DNA of 64,000 bases from Emergomyces orientalis (taxonomy: Eukaryota; Ascomycota; Eurotiomycetes; Onygenales; Ajellomycetaceae), in assembly GCA_002110485.1 (NCBI GenBank), contig MOWL01000067.1, positions 4,340,001 through 4,404,000 on the forward strand, read 5' to 3'. Below the pieces are notes generated by a model that did no database searches, had not been told where the DNA came from, and saw nothing but the letters and a program-made list of their open reading frames with translations. Below are positions 34,258-45,714 of the stretch, piece by piece. The number at the start of each line of letters is the position of its first letter. Within the stretch, counting starts at the first letter, position 1. Position numbers and translations under genes: made by a program.

Positions 34258-35102
34258 GCATTTACTATTCAGGAAAGGAAGGCAAGGTCATTAGCAAGTA
34301 CCGCAAAATCCACCTTCCCGGAACGAGCGAACCATTCGAGAACCCCAACGCAATTAACCAGCTTGAAAAAAAGTACTTCAAACCGGGGAATCTCGGTTTC
34401 AACGCGTTCCGAGTCCCAGACCTTGTCCCCAATGCACTCAAACAAAGCGATGTGAAGACAGAAAAAGACACAACTGGAAAGGGCGATCCCATAATCGGTA
34501 TGATGATATGCAACGATCGCCGCTGGCCAGAACCCTGGCGCGCGTACGGGTTGCAAGGTGTAGAACTTGTGCTCTGCGGGTACAACACACCTGATTTTGC
34601 ACCGGATCTGTACGGAGAGCCGGACCTGGATCGCCAAGCAGCTGAGAGGGATGCATATTTCCATCATAAACTTGTCATGGAGTATAATAGTTACGCCAAT
34701 AGCTGCTATTCTATCTCGTCGGCGCGCGCGGGACTGGATGATGGCAAGTACGGACTCATTGGCGGGTCGTCGATTGTAGATCCAATGGGACGTACTATTG
34801 CGGAGGCGAAAGGGACGGGAGATGAGGTTGTTGTGGCAGAAATTGATCTTGCGATCTGTCGGTATGGGAAGAAGACGGTGAGTGGTTTGCCTATTGTATA
34901 TATATATATATATACACTCTGGGGGAGGAGCAAACATAACTCTCCCCCTTATATCTATCCGTTTAGAGTAAATACCTACTTTTGCTAATATGCTGTGTTT
35001 TACCAACAATTCTAGATGTTCGACTTCGACCGGCATAGGAGAATCGAGACATATGGAATCATATCATCACAGACGGGGGTTGTTGAACCTCCTCTCTTAT
35101 GA

Positions 35103-36641
35103 GATGTCCATGGGTTACGGTGAAATTCAAAACTTTCCCTCTACACTTCAATCCAAGGAGCGAAGAGGATGTTGTTCCGAGCTAAGTCCTTTTGATATCG
35201 TAGAAAGGGGTTTCGTAGCTAGAAAAAACGAACGCAAAGGTGATACAGATAGAAAAAATATATATATCTTCAACGAAACTCGGACCAGTGTAGTTTGAAG
35301 TACTAGCTCAAAAGTTACATAAAACATACAATTTATCAATACAGATTTATTCTAAAGTAGTAGTCAGATCGAAGATATAAAGAATGTTTAAGCAGCTTTA
35401 AAGTTTCTACTGAGTGTCTTCAATTCCAAAAAGCATTTTGAACCAACCCAGAGGCATCTTGTTGTGAAAATGCCGATGGAGTGTCAATCCATGATAATCT
35501 CTGGGGGTTAGTTTTAATATCCACTTAGCGTTTTGACGTTTGCGAAGGAAGTCAATCAAGGCTGTAACTGACTTTTGAAGAGTAGTTGGTGGATAAGTTC
35601 GCATAAGCAAGTATCTGCGGGTAGATTTCCGTGTTAGCGACAGGGACGGACTGGGCGGGCCGTTAAACGTGGTCCTACCCCACGGAACGGTGTCGTGTGA
35701 TTTGCAAAGAGACATGATCACCGCAAACAAAACATTTTGAAAAGCCACAAATCCCGACATCATCAAGGTTTTATTGGTTTCAATAGCGTGGTTGGATCAG
35801 AGGCATCCACAACGTGGAAGAAACGATTGGGGCAAGGGTGAAGCCTGATACAACAGTTATGCCAACGATATGCAGGCATTTGCAGCCTGCGCAGCCTGTG
35901 CAGCCTGGGCCACTGTATCCCCTGCCAATAATGATGCAGGTGCTTCAGTCTCCATTCGGATGGATGTGCTGTTTTTCCCGTCTTGTTGTTGTCGTTGTTG
36001 TTGTGCTGTTGACATTCGGTTGTGAAGTTCGTTGGGCAGCAATGGAATCCTTGTGCTGCTCAACCATTGGCGGCGATGACGTCGGAGCCCAGAGTCCGGC
36101 CAATCAGCACGTTTCCTTACAGCCGTCTTGTCAGCAGGCTAGTGGATGTACCACCCCACTGTTTTGCTGCGGTGAGGTACATCCTGCTCTCTGCGTCGTG
36201 CATTCCAGCCCAAATCCGGGAGTTATCGAATCTAATACAAGTTGCAACCTCATCTCTTGACTACATGCCATTTCCCAGCTCTTCAATCCCGTCCCCTCAC
36301 TTACTCTTCTCTTCCCTATTTACACAAAAATCACATTCTTGGGTTCCGCCTTTATTCCTAGGCCTGCTATGTTTATGCAGTTAGCGGATCATATCGGCTG
36401 CATTGTTGTTGATATCCGTCTATATGGCTTTAAGAGTTGATCCAGCAAAACGTTGACACAAACACCACGACCGGAGTAGGCAGTTAGTCCATTGAGTCCA
36501 GCGGGAGCTGCTCTTTGTGATTGTTACCTGCATCTCTTGTGTGTTTGCGTTGACCGTTACCTCCAGCCTCAATCCCCAAAAATCACCACTATTGACCGCT
36601 CTCTGTCAATTCCTCATAACGGCCTGCAAAGGTGATGAACG
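35103..36641. other. 1.5-kb spacer
   Basis: No gene supported. A 9-bp imperfect tandem repeat (GCAGCCTGC/T, three to four units) lies at 35881-35911. A pyrimidine/TTG-rich stretch is at 35980-36010. Frames at 35407-35766 (-) and 35814-36260 (+) have no domain content. Confidence 0.4.
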
Positions 36642-38087
36642 ATGAGGATGGCTCCCCAGACCCTCCGATTCAGCTCTACGATGAGAAATACAAATGTTCA
36701 GCTGCAGGATGAAAAAGCCGTTCCCGTAGTTTCGGCTGGAATTTTCGAGCCACCGACAAACCCCGTTATAATCCCTCCCCAGCGGAAAAGCCAGAGACCA
36801 TCTATCACCCCTCTCAAAATCAAACCGAGACGAAATCGATCAAAAGGGCCGGTGGAAACGCGCTCAAATTCATCGACGAAACCGGAAGTACCTGTTCCTC
36901 CTCATGTTTCGAACTTACTCGAAGCAACCGCAATTCCAGTGCCGCGGAATTGGGCGGGTCGAAAACAGCGTCGTTTGTTGGACGATAACAATGCAGAGTA
37001 TTTCAGTACTTTGTTCCCGGAGGGTATAAAAGGAAATGAGGCTAGCAGAATGATTAGAGCATCAAGAAAATGCTCTCTTCATGTTCTTCTGAGTCCTCCA
37101 AATGAGTTAGATGATGACGACACCAATTTTCAAACTGGATCAGACACCCCTAATTCATTGGGATCGTTATCGTTAGACTCAGTTCCATCTTTAGATAACG
37201 ACGACGATGTTCCCACCCCGTTCAGTGATCCGGCAACGCCATCTTTTTCCACTCAGCGATTGTCCTTTATTCGGAGACAGCGACTATTTTCGCCCTGTGA
37301 AGCCTGCCCTCAAGACCACCCTCTGCTTTCTACCTCCTTATCCGAGGATCACATACACATCGATGAAACTCCCACGAAGATGCCAGCAAACGGCTCAAAC
37401 TCCTTCCGATCTTTTCCAAAACTCGGAGCAACGGTCAAGTCAAACCTCACTGCCTCACTGCGAGCACTCAGATCCGCTGCCCAAAGCGTCTCGAATTTCA
37501 CTGCACCCTCAGTCCGGTCCGAAGATTTTCTTACGCGATCTTTCTTCTCGTTTTCTCCCGAACTAACCGACGATAAACACCCCGTTCCGATGAGGAATCC
37601 CCCTCCACCCGCTCTCCGTCGCTATTTGAACCCATTTACCACCTCAGCAACAAATATTCACATCTACAGCGAGACTCCGCGAGGAACTCCTACCCAAACC
37701 GCCAGATGCACAGCCTCCATTCAAATGCAGACATACAGTTCGTCAGTGGTCAGGAAAGCACGCAGGAATGGCCCATTTCCCGCAGCCGCAGCTGGTGAGG
37801 AATACGATGATGACCAAGAAGAGGAGTCCCCACAACCCCCGGCCCAACGCCAGCGTGAACCCAGAGAAAACGGTGATTTCCTTCGAATGGTTGTTCTGGA
37901 AATGAACATGCGACGTCGTGGGAAACTACGAAGTGACCTTCCGGGTCGAGCAAAAGTCTGGCTTCCGCCGAGAAAAGCGGTCCCGTCATCTTCTGTTGCT
38001 GCTTATGTGAGTGCAGGTAGTGGCTGTTGTGCTGGCTGCAAGATTCCGCCAAGGTGGGTTGCAGTCTCTGCAGATGAATCATGTTAA
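36642..38087 (+). CDS. Unknown, largely disordered fungal protein
   Basis: Single-exon frame of 481 residues. The N-terminal part is Pro/Ser/Arg-rich (basic PRRNRSKG), followed by acidic Asp runs (about 155-195, DDDDTNF, DNDDDVPTPF), Ser/Thr-rich low complexity with a short likely amphipathic helix (about 270-290, SNLTASLRALRSAAQSVSNF), and an acidic YDDDQEEES patch. The C-terminus (about 410-481) looks ordered: GDFLRMVVLEMNMRRRGKLR, PGRAKVWLPPRK, CCAGCKIPPRWVAVSADE, with two Cys pairs. That C-terminal block is probably the conserved part. The family is not recognised. The Arg/Pro-rich start could fit a nuclear or bud-site scaffold protein, but nothing decides. Start chosen at the first ATG (36642); another ATG two codons on is equally possible. 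Confidence 0.75.
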   Translation: MRMAPQTLRFSSTMRNTNVQLQDEKAVPVVSAGIFEPPTNPVIIPPQRKSQRPSITPLKIKPRRNRSKGPVETRSNSSTKPEVPVPPHVSNLLEATAIPVPRNWAGRKQRRLLDDNNAEYFSTLFPEGIKGNEASRMIRASRKCSLHVLLSPPNELDDDDTNFQTGSDTPNSLGSLSLDSVPSLDNDDDVPTPFSDPATPSFSTQRLSFIRRQRLFSPCEACPQDHPLLSTSLSEDHIHIDETPTKMPANGSNSFRSFPKLGATVKSNLTASLRALRSAAQSVSNFTAPSVRSEDFLTRSFFSFSPELTDDKHPVPMRNPPPPALRRYLNPFTTSATNIHIYSETPRGTPTQTARCTASIQMQTYSSSVVRKARRNGPFPAAAAGEEYDDDQEEESPQPPAQRQREPRENGDFLRMVVLEMNMRRRGKLRSDLPGRAKVWLPPRKAVPSSSVAAYVSAGSGCCAGCKIPPRWVAVSADESC

Positions 38088-38951
38088 CTTCCTTTTTGCT
38101 TTCTCTTTGACCCTTGCCACACGACCATGCACCCGACACTTGTTTCCCTTTTTTTCCTTTGGTTCTTTTTTACTTCTTTGCCATGGGTTCCTCCTATATT
38201 GAACGGACTGGCGAATACTACCGGGTTGATTTTTATATACATTTAGTTGAATTTTTGTGAGGTGTTCAACAGGGGTTTGGGTTTTGAAATTTCTGCTCTA
38301 AATTCTGATGAGAAAGTATATCATTTTGGTGAGTTTTTATTTCAAAAAAGTGGAGAAAACACCACGCGCGGAATAAACCACCCTTATGCAGGACATTAGA
38401 TTCAAAGATACATTTATATCTCTTTTCGTTTTTTGTATCTGTCTACGTATTACAGATTCGCATGGAGATTTCCGCCGCAGATCCAATGTTTTCTTTCCAT
38501 GAAAGCATATTAATAGTGTATTGTTCCGAACGAGCAGCTCTGAAAAAATTTTGTGCCTGATATATGGGGAATTAAAAAATGGGGCTACTTTTACGATTTT
38601 CATTTTCCAATGAAGGGCGAAATACATTGGTTGATTTTCTGGAATTCAACAATTTGGTTGGCAAATATTTATGATTAGTCCTCCAATAACTGCTGAAGAT
38701 TAGACAGTTATAACAAAATTCAAAAATTTTCATAGCATCATATCTATATTCAGAGCACTAGCTATCGAAATAAATGTATACATTATCTTCGGCACAAGCG
38801 AAAGCAACCAAGAATCATTTCCTCTTCTTGCTCCAGGTACAAGGAGGCCATAGAGAACAAGGAGCTCGCTCCTAGATGATTCTTAACTTTGCTCCGAATC
38901 CTCTTCCGTTCAGCACCTCGAATCTCACCTCTAATATATACACATAGTTTT
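38088..38951. other. AT-rich convergent spacer
   Basis: Between the 36642-38087 gene and the 3' end of lig4. AT-rich, with no gene or clear repeat. Confidence 0.4.
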
Positions 38952-41900
38952 TCACTTTGGCGCAAATCCTAAAAGAAACGAACACAAATATATCAGTCTT
39001 CAGTTCCAAATTCTATACGAAATAAATATAAAAATAAAAAGGGAACAGCAAGCATAGAACAAGAAGAAGAAGAAGGAAAAGGGATGTGAATCTACGTACG
39101 CTCCTCATCAACCAACGTCCTCTCCCTCCAACTCTCCTCCACCCACTGAGCTTCAACAATATGTGGAATTCGCTTGCCAATCCCAGCGCGGGTTGAGATC
39201 GCCCTCCTGATTTCAGTAACGTTCGTCGTTGCCATAGCAGTGTTATCACCACAATTGCTGTCGACTACTATATGCGTGATGCGTGGATTTTCCATGTCGC
39301 TCTCATCTGTGATGACTTCGCCGCCGGCGAATTTGACAAGGTTGGAAGCTAAGTGGAGGCGTTGGGGCAGGGCGTTCGATTTGCCTTTTCCTTCTTTCGA
39401 CTTGGATTGTGGCGTGGTAAAGTATATGACCAGGCCTTTGAAGAGCCAGCCGAGAGAAGAGTTGTTGAATATCGTTGTTGTTGGCTCTTGTTCGTTCAAG
39501 TTTTGGGATTCGAATTGGGACTCTAGTTGAGATATGCGGGAGGGTGTTAGATCGGGTGCTGGGGCCATGGCGTCGAGGAGCTGTGGGGATTGTTAGCTTT
39601 TTCACATGTTGTTTTCCCTTTTTAGGGAGATATTCATCCTGAGAATGGGAAAATTTATGAAAAGGGACGCAGGGTTAGGTAGTGAAATGACCTTTTTTAG
39701 TTCCGAGACATCGATATCCCGAGCATAGCTATCGGAATATTTATCTACGTTTCCGGCAATTTCTTCCTCCTGATCCGCTGTCGTGAAGAACATATGTCTT
39801 GAGGAGTTCAGGGAAAGGTGGTTAGGTATTGTATACAACAAGAAACGGAAAAAGGGATGGGTAATATGAACTAACTTTGGTTCCAATGGAACAAGAAGGT
39901 CTGGAAGACGGTGATCTCTCTCGTTCTGCTTTAAACAGTCGAAGAGCCATGATGGCCGGACGACGTTCTCCTTTGCGTTCTTTTGTAGCGAGGCGACTTT
40001 CACGGTCCCTGGGATAAATTAATACCAACCTTCTCACAAATCGTGCTCGAGTATATTATCGTCTCGGACTTACTGCGATCAGCGATGCAAATTGTATTTT
40101 CTGCTGCAGTATTCGTTTGATATATCTTGCCGCCATTGGCTTTCACGAGTTGTTCTAGTTGAGCCTTGGTTTTCTTTGGCTGATGAACCGATTCGGTCAT
40201 GATAACTAGCGAGAGTGTGAGTATAGCATCCAAAACCAGAAAGTACCGATGTCACATACAAAAATTGAGCCCATCAAACAATTTCCCAGAGGGACCTGCA
40301 TATTCAATCTTCTTGCCTCCATCGTAACCAGCAACCGTCAATGGCTTCTTTAGTGTTTTCCTGTGTCGGGGTTTGCGAGAAATGTCTACTTTGAATTCCT
40401 TTTCTTTCACTTCTTTTTCGACATTTGACTTAAGATCCATAAACTCCCGGATCGACAAGGCACTCTGCCAGTCCTTATCCATACGAAGCCTTTTAAATCG
40501 CGGGAACCGCACCATAAGGCCGAGGCGGAACTGGTCAGTTGGCGTAATTGATGCAGCCTTTACGCATAGAACAACCGAATCCTCAGGTTTAATCCATAGG
40601 TCAGGGCGTTCATGCTGTGCATCACCTCCACCGAGTTCGATGTATTCAGTGGGAGGTCTTTTTGGATCCCAGTCAATCCACTTGCCATCGGTATGATGGC
40701 GAATATTGGCATAATCAGCCGCAGTGAAACCTCCTCCCACTTTACAAAATGAATAACATTTTGTGGGGTTATCACCCTTTTTGGCGTGCGTATCATCAAC
40801 TCTTAGTCCACATAGGAAACTTGACAGGGCGCCACCTCGACGACCGGAGCCATAATATCCGCCGATTACAACGCAGTCAAGAGATTCACCAAATTCTGTC
40901 ATATACTCGGGTTTAACTTTCATCCAGTCATCGTGACGGTCATTTAGTCGATATGGAGAGTTGGGGTTCTTCAGAACAAGGCCTTCAGACGCTTCAGCGA
41001 CAACTTTTCGGAGTAGGGGTTCGATATCAGCGGCACTGTGGCCAATTTCATAAGTGTGTATTTCGAATCGGCGATGCACCGGAATGACACTCGCTTCAAG
41101 GGCTCTTCTGCGATCCTTTAGGGTGTATCTTGTGAGTGGTTGGCCGTTCAGATAAAGGATATCAAATATACGAAATAGCGGCCTCTGCCCTGTCGAAAAT
41201 GGATTCCTTTGCTCAGCTAGCGCAGCAGTCTTGAGAGTCCCGAAAGGGACAATCGCATCGTGCTCTGGGTCCCAAGTAATCATCTCCCCATCTAGAATGA
41301 TGCTTTGAACACCATCGGCAAAGGCTTTCTGAAGGTGTCTCGTGAGTGCCCCATTCTCATCAAAGAGCCCATTGCCGTACAGATATGTATATTCCTTGGC
41401 TTTCCGAGACCAAAAGGCGAATCTCTTGCCTCCAAGTATCGAATCGTCTGGTTCCATGTGTAGTTGCATACGTTCCCCGTCAAGCTTTTCCTCAATCCAG
41501 AACGTTGGATCGTCCAACGCCAACCTCATCCTTTGGATCATACGCTCAAACGACTGCATTTGAAACTGCGCGAGCTGGGGCTGAAAACACTGCATGAGAG
41601 TGACTTTGGCCTCATCCCCTTCCAAACGAATATTTGGATTGTAGAGCTCCCAGCAGACTCGACGAAGACTGCTAGAAATACTGAACAATGCCTCTGCATC
41701 CGGATGCCAGATATTGAAAAGTGTCCGTTCCGTGGCACCGACCTTCATTTGTCGTAGAATGATCCGGATAAGCCACATCAACTCCTCAGGGTTCATCCTT
41801 CTGTAAAAATACGCAAGAATAGGCACCTGCTCATCCTCTTTCGAAGCGGCGGACAATTTATCTAATTGCTCATTGACTTCATCGATGGTCAGATCCCCCA

Positions 41901-42509
41901 CCTCGGTCCTCATCGGTCTCTTTGAGATGACTTCGAAACAACGACCTGCAAAGTCACCAGCCATTCTGCTCGCAAAACTCTGGCCAGGCACTTTCCAGTT
42001 TAACAAACTAAACCCATCTTCAGAGTTTTTATCAATTTTCATAACTTTCACGAGTAGTTTGCCGATGGCTTTCTCCTTCAATCCATACATAGCTCTATCC
42101 CGATCTTTCTCTGGAACGATCAAGCGAAATGCAGGAAATATATCGTCACCCACTTCTTTCCGCCATCGCGATATGAATCGCTGAATTATGTCCCTTCGCC
42201 GCTCTTGTGGGCTTAGGTGGACGGCAGCACCATGTCCATGAGGGCCGACCTTTCGTCGTGCAACTGCTGGTCCGGTTGGACGCTTTTTGTTTTCATTGAG
42301 AGGGTTAAATAGGGTTAAGAATAAGTCATGGAATGGAAGAGTGGGTGAGTGGTTACGAGGGCGGTTGGGGTATCTGGGTAAATGTTAGCGCTCATTTGGG
42401 GGTGGTGTATTATATGGGAATGTGACAGAGCTTACTTCTCGTCCAAGTCAATTTCGGTGAGATCTGCTTGTTGTCGAGCGCCTAGTTCATGTCCTCCATC
42501 CGAATCCAT
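38952..42509 (-). CDS. lig4: DNA ligase IV (NHEJ)
   Basis: Seven exons: complement(42436..42509, 40260..42373, 40074..40205, 39876..40008, 39692..39797, 39100..39580, 38952..38968), 1,018 residues. ATP-dependent ligase that seals double-strand breaks in non-homologous end joining with its Xrcc4/Lif1 partner, in the nucleus. The nucleotidyl-transferase motif I is EEKLDGERMQ with the adenylated lysine at about residue 321; other motifs include FAFWSRKAKEYTY, ILDGEMI, SEGLVLKNP and DDWMKVKPEY. Tandem BRCT domains follow (about 735-830 and 900-1005; WLFDCL and RITHIVVDS, AQWVEESW). Introns are 62, 54, 65, 78, 111 and 131 bp. The last exon is only 17 nt and completes DEERFAPK; without it the frame would end three codons earlier. 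Start ATG gives MDSDGGHELGARQQADLTEI. Confidence 0.96.
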
Positions 42510-43456
42510 CGTGAAAATAAGAGAATCAGTATAAAGGATATGTGGATGATTGAGATACAGAGGTTCCGCCCAACATAGCCCCTTGAAGCAATGGACTGGG
42601 CGATAGCGCTTCTATATAAACTCCACACAGTCTCCAGGCAGCACAACGCGAAGGTCACGCCAGTGCACGTGATGTGATGTCATGGAGGATTCCTCAGGAG
42701 ACAAGTTCAATGTATTACATTGACGCACGAGAGAATCACAAAATAACATGTGCACAGGATACAATAATTATATATCGGGGGATTATTATATATCTTATAA
42801 TTTCTTTAATTTTGCCCTTATTTCCATTCCTCAATACCAGTACGTACTAGAAGGAGCTCGCTCTCCCATGATCTTTCATTCTTGTTGCAGTGAAATAGAG
42901 TGGAGGAATTAAACTACATTATAGAGAAGCACAGTAAGCTCTCGAAATGCTCAAATATGCGGCTCATATCATAATCGAATAATAGCAGCATATGAAAGTT
43001 ACAGATTGTCTATCAATATTCGAACTTCACGAATTACCCGATATGGTATGGTCCTGTCCGGCTGGAGCGACCCGCCATAGGGCTGAGAGGACAGACTAAC
43101 TAGGTTAACCAACCACCATCGAAGCCAATGAAACCTCCGAACAACACCCTCAGAGCAAACCAGCAAGGATAACTTGACAGCTTGATGGTATGATGCCCTG
43201 TCGATTCCCGTCTAGGCAATATACAGCCTCACACAATCAGCCGTGCATTATAGCCCTTGAAAACTTCTTCGGTTAAAGAGATCGAATATCAAATACCGCG
43301 GAGCGTGTTTCACACCCCGGATTCCTCGTTGCACAAAGCGGGGCCGTGATTGAGATAACAATAGCTATGATAGGGCAGTAGGCAGAGGCATCTTCGAGTT
43401 TCGGCCACAGGTACCTGGAGAAAAAGATCAAGTACAGCTACCAATCACACGCCCCC
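42510..43456. other. Divergent promoter region, lig4 and irs4-like gene
   Basis: 947 bp between two divergent start codons. An AT-rich stretch at 42760-42830 is notable. No gene seen. Confidence 0.4.
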
Positions 43457-45169
43457 ATGACCGACGATCTAAATCGCGACTCGGGCCAACGAACAGGCTC
43501 TCAAAGGCCCAAGCAGCCACCTCCAGTTCCATCCAAACCCACTATTAAATCTACTGCTCTCCTTGGAGCGTCATTAGCCTTCGATGGAAAGGGAACAGGT
43601 AGACTCACAGCGGCACAATCCGCCAACAGCACGAGGAATTCGAGGAGGCTTGCCGCAATGGATCTGGGTGCCCATAAATTCGAACTCCAAGATGACGAGA
43701 CCATGCAGCAAGATACATTCCCCCAAAGTTCTGCGGGGATTGTAGGGGACAGGATTAAACGGTTTACTGAAGTTCAGGGACCCAAAATATCACAAACTGT
43801 ACCCAGTCGCGACGCCAACTCATCCCGTCCAGACACAGTGGAGCCCCAGCAGATCGCTGCCCAGCTGGCGGTGGGTAAATTTACGGCGCGGACATCACAA
43901 GCAGTACCGACTAGGGGAAACCGAGGACATGGTTCACCCGCTCACGAAAACGATCTCAGCCCAGGTCGCAACGATAGAACCTCAGTTTCAAATGTTTCAT
44001 CGAATCTGACTAGTCGAAAGGACCTTCATGGTCAGGAAGATAGCGCTGTGGCGATATCAGCACTCATTGCAAATAAGGCCAGACAGTTTACAGATCCTCG
44101 TAGGCGTCAGGACGTTAACTCCAGAGGATCAGCTGGCCAGAGAAGGAAAGAGCATACGAGCTCCTCACTACCTTCTAGTACACTTCATAGTGAGATATTA
44201 CATTCACCACCGTCAGACATGCAAAAGAAATCTTCTTCTTCGCAAGACAAACAAGGCCCTCCTTTGCCACCAAGACTACCTACGGCCCCTGTGAATAAAT
44301 CCCACCTATCACAGGGGACCATTCCCCCAAAGAATATACTTACAGAGGCTGCCACCATCATTGAAAATAAGACAAATCCTGCGCCCACTACAAGACCTAC
44401 GAGTATCCGAACAGTGATCTCAAATTCTGGAGACCCACGATCCCAAATGCTGCCTTCTCGATCTTCCCGATCCAGCTTGCGACCCCAGCACTCAGGGTTG
44501 TCTGACAGTTCATTAGCTGGTGCTCTAGCGGCTTCATCATTGGCATCCTCAAGAGCAGCTTCCCCATCTAAAAAGAATCCTCCACCTCCACCCCCACCAC
44601 ATCGAGGTTCTCGCTCCCGTCCTTCACTAAATCCCCTGCATAGTGTTCACAAAAATGAGTCTCGAACGCCTAGTCCATCCAAGGGAATGAGACAGACACT
44701 GCGCCAAGAACCAAAAAGTGACGACGAAGCCAAACGGCGGAAAAAATTCCAGCGGACTCGTATCATCAAAACACATCCAAACAAACTTCGCGAAGGCGAT
44801 CGAAAACGCTGGCGAGATCGGATTACCGAACGCGAACGCAAACGGTATGAAGGGGTATGGGCTGCGAACAGAGGCCTGTTGATTAATGAAAACCGCCAGC
44901 CTGGAACCTCTGGACCCTCACCACAAGATATGGTGTTGAATTTCGTGGTGAGGGATATATGGTCCCGTAGTCGACTGCAACTCAACACCCTTGGGCAAAT
45001 TTGGGACCTTGTCTGTCACGACAATAGGAGGATGCTCACTCGCCAGGAATTTGTGGTGGGCATGTGGTTAATCGACCAGAGCTTGAAAGGACGAAAGCTT
45101 CCGATTAAGGTTTCCCAGAGTGTATGGGATAGTGTGCAACAGATCCATGATCCACATTCCAGGTCCTAG
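43457..45169 (+). CDS. irs4: Irs4-like EH-domain protein
   Basis: Single exon, 570 residues. The C-terminal EH domain (about 460-560) contains the family's GVWAANRG, VRDIWSRSRLQLNTLGQIWDL and RMLTRQEFVVGMWLIDQSLKGRKLP. The long N-terminus is disordered: Pro-rich (PPPVPSKP, NPPPPPPPHRGSRSR), Ser-rich and basic. This arrangement is that of the fungal Irs4/Tax4 family (increased rDNA silencing), which in yeast binds and activates the phosphoinositide phosphatase Inp51 and so affects PI(4,5)P2 and autophagy. No intron is required; the frame is uninterrupted from the ATG to the stop just after DPHSRS. Low-complexity length is variable in this family, so start choice rests on the first ATG after an upstream stop. 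Confidence 0.9.
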   Translation: MTDDLNRDSGQRTGSQRPKQPPPVPSKPTIKSTALLGASLAFDGKGTGRLTAAQSANSTRNSRRLAAMDLGAHKFELQDDETMQQDTFPQSSAGIVGDRIKRFTEVQGPKISQTVPSRDANSSRPDTVEPQQIAAQLAVGKFTARTSQAVPTRGNRGHGSPAHENDLSPGRNDRTSVSNVSSNLTSRKDLHGQEDSAVAISALIANKARQFTDPRRRQDVNSRGSAGQRRKEHTSSSLPSSTLHSEILHSPPSDMQKKSSSSQDKQGPPLPPRLPTAPVNKSHLSQGTIPPKNILTEAATIIENKTNPAPTTRPTSIRTVISNSGDPRSQMLPSRSSRSSLRPQHSGLSDSSLAGALAASSLASSRAASPSKKNPPPPPPPHRGSRSRPSLNPLHSVHKNESRTPSPSKGMRQTLRQEPKSDDEAKRRKKFQRTRIIKTHPNKLREGDRKRWRDRITERERKRYEGVWAANRGLLINENRQPGTSGPSPQDMVLNFVVRDIWSRSRLQLNTLGQIWDLVCHDNRRMLTRQEFVVGMWLIDQSLKGRKLPIKVSQSVWDSVQQIHDPHSRS

Positions 45170-45714
45170 GTAGATCTGGATACCTTTTGCTTCAGTGTAT
45201 TATTTCAGTCTGGTTTATTCATAGATGTAGTTCTGCATACCAACCAATAGCTTGGATCGATTGTTTGTTTATTGGGAGTTCATATCAAAGAAATCTATAT
45301 ATCTGTTACATTGTTTTGATGAATCAAACCCCTTTCCACCAACCACCTGCAGCAAAGAAATATTAAGAATATGAGATCGACTTCTTCAAGATATTTTGGC
45401 GTGTCCGTAGCAAATCCCGAAAAGCCATGTTCGGGGTTTGAAACCCTGGCAGTGTTGGCGCTGCTGAATAAGCCAGGCAGGCCAGCACATGACCAGGCTG
45501 GACCTCCCTCAAGCTAATCTCGACGATATCCACAGTAACGGTCTCTGGGATACACGTCGCTCATTTGATTCGAGGTTATTGTTATTGTCATTTTGAGTGG
45601 TATCAGTATAGTTAAGCCCACCGGATATAGTTAGGCAGCGACCCGGCTTACTTTTCTGGGGGAGGGAAAGCCGCAATCGCATAATTTGCCGTATCTTCTA
45701 CCTCTAGCTCCTCG
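45170..45714. other. Spacer between irs4 and the second Zn2Cys6 gene
   Basis: 545 bp between two same-strand genes; 3' end of irs4 and promoter of the next gene. No gene seen. Confidence 0.4.

Larger units (their letters stand above)
28945..35102 (+). pseudogene. N-carbamoylase-type carbon-nitrogen hydrolase, disrupted by a copia insertion
   Basis: Coding pieces are 28945-29280, 34263-34877 and 35016-35102. Leaving out the retrotransposon and one copy of the 5-bp duplication, they add up to 345 codons in one frame. Family: nitrilase superfamily, N-carbamoyl-D-amino-acid-hydrolase-like (cytosolic enzymes that cleave carbamoyl-amino acids to amino acid, CO2 and ammonia). Catalytic triad: Glu in VVYPETAF (first piece), Lys in SKYRKIHLPG and Cys in GMMICNDRRWPE (second piece). 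The insertion falls after AESYNTCI, between Glu and Lys, and reading through the 5' LTR meets TAG two codons later, giving a 113-residue product without the nucleophile. The 3' exon (DFDRHRRIETYG) follows a 138-bp intron (34878-35015) with a (TA)n run. No other damage is visible, so the inactivation is recent and could be strain-specific. Confidence 0.93.
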
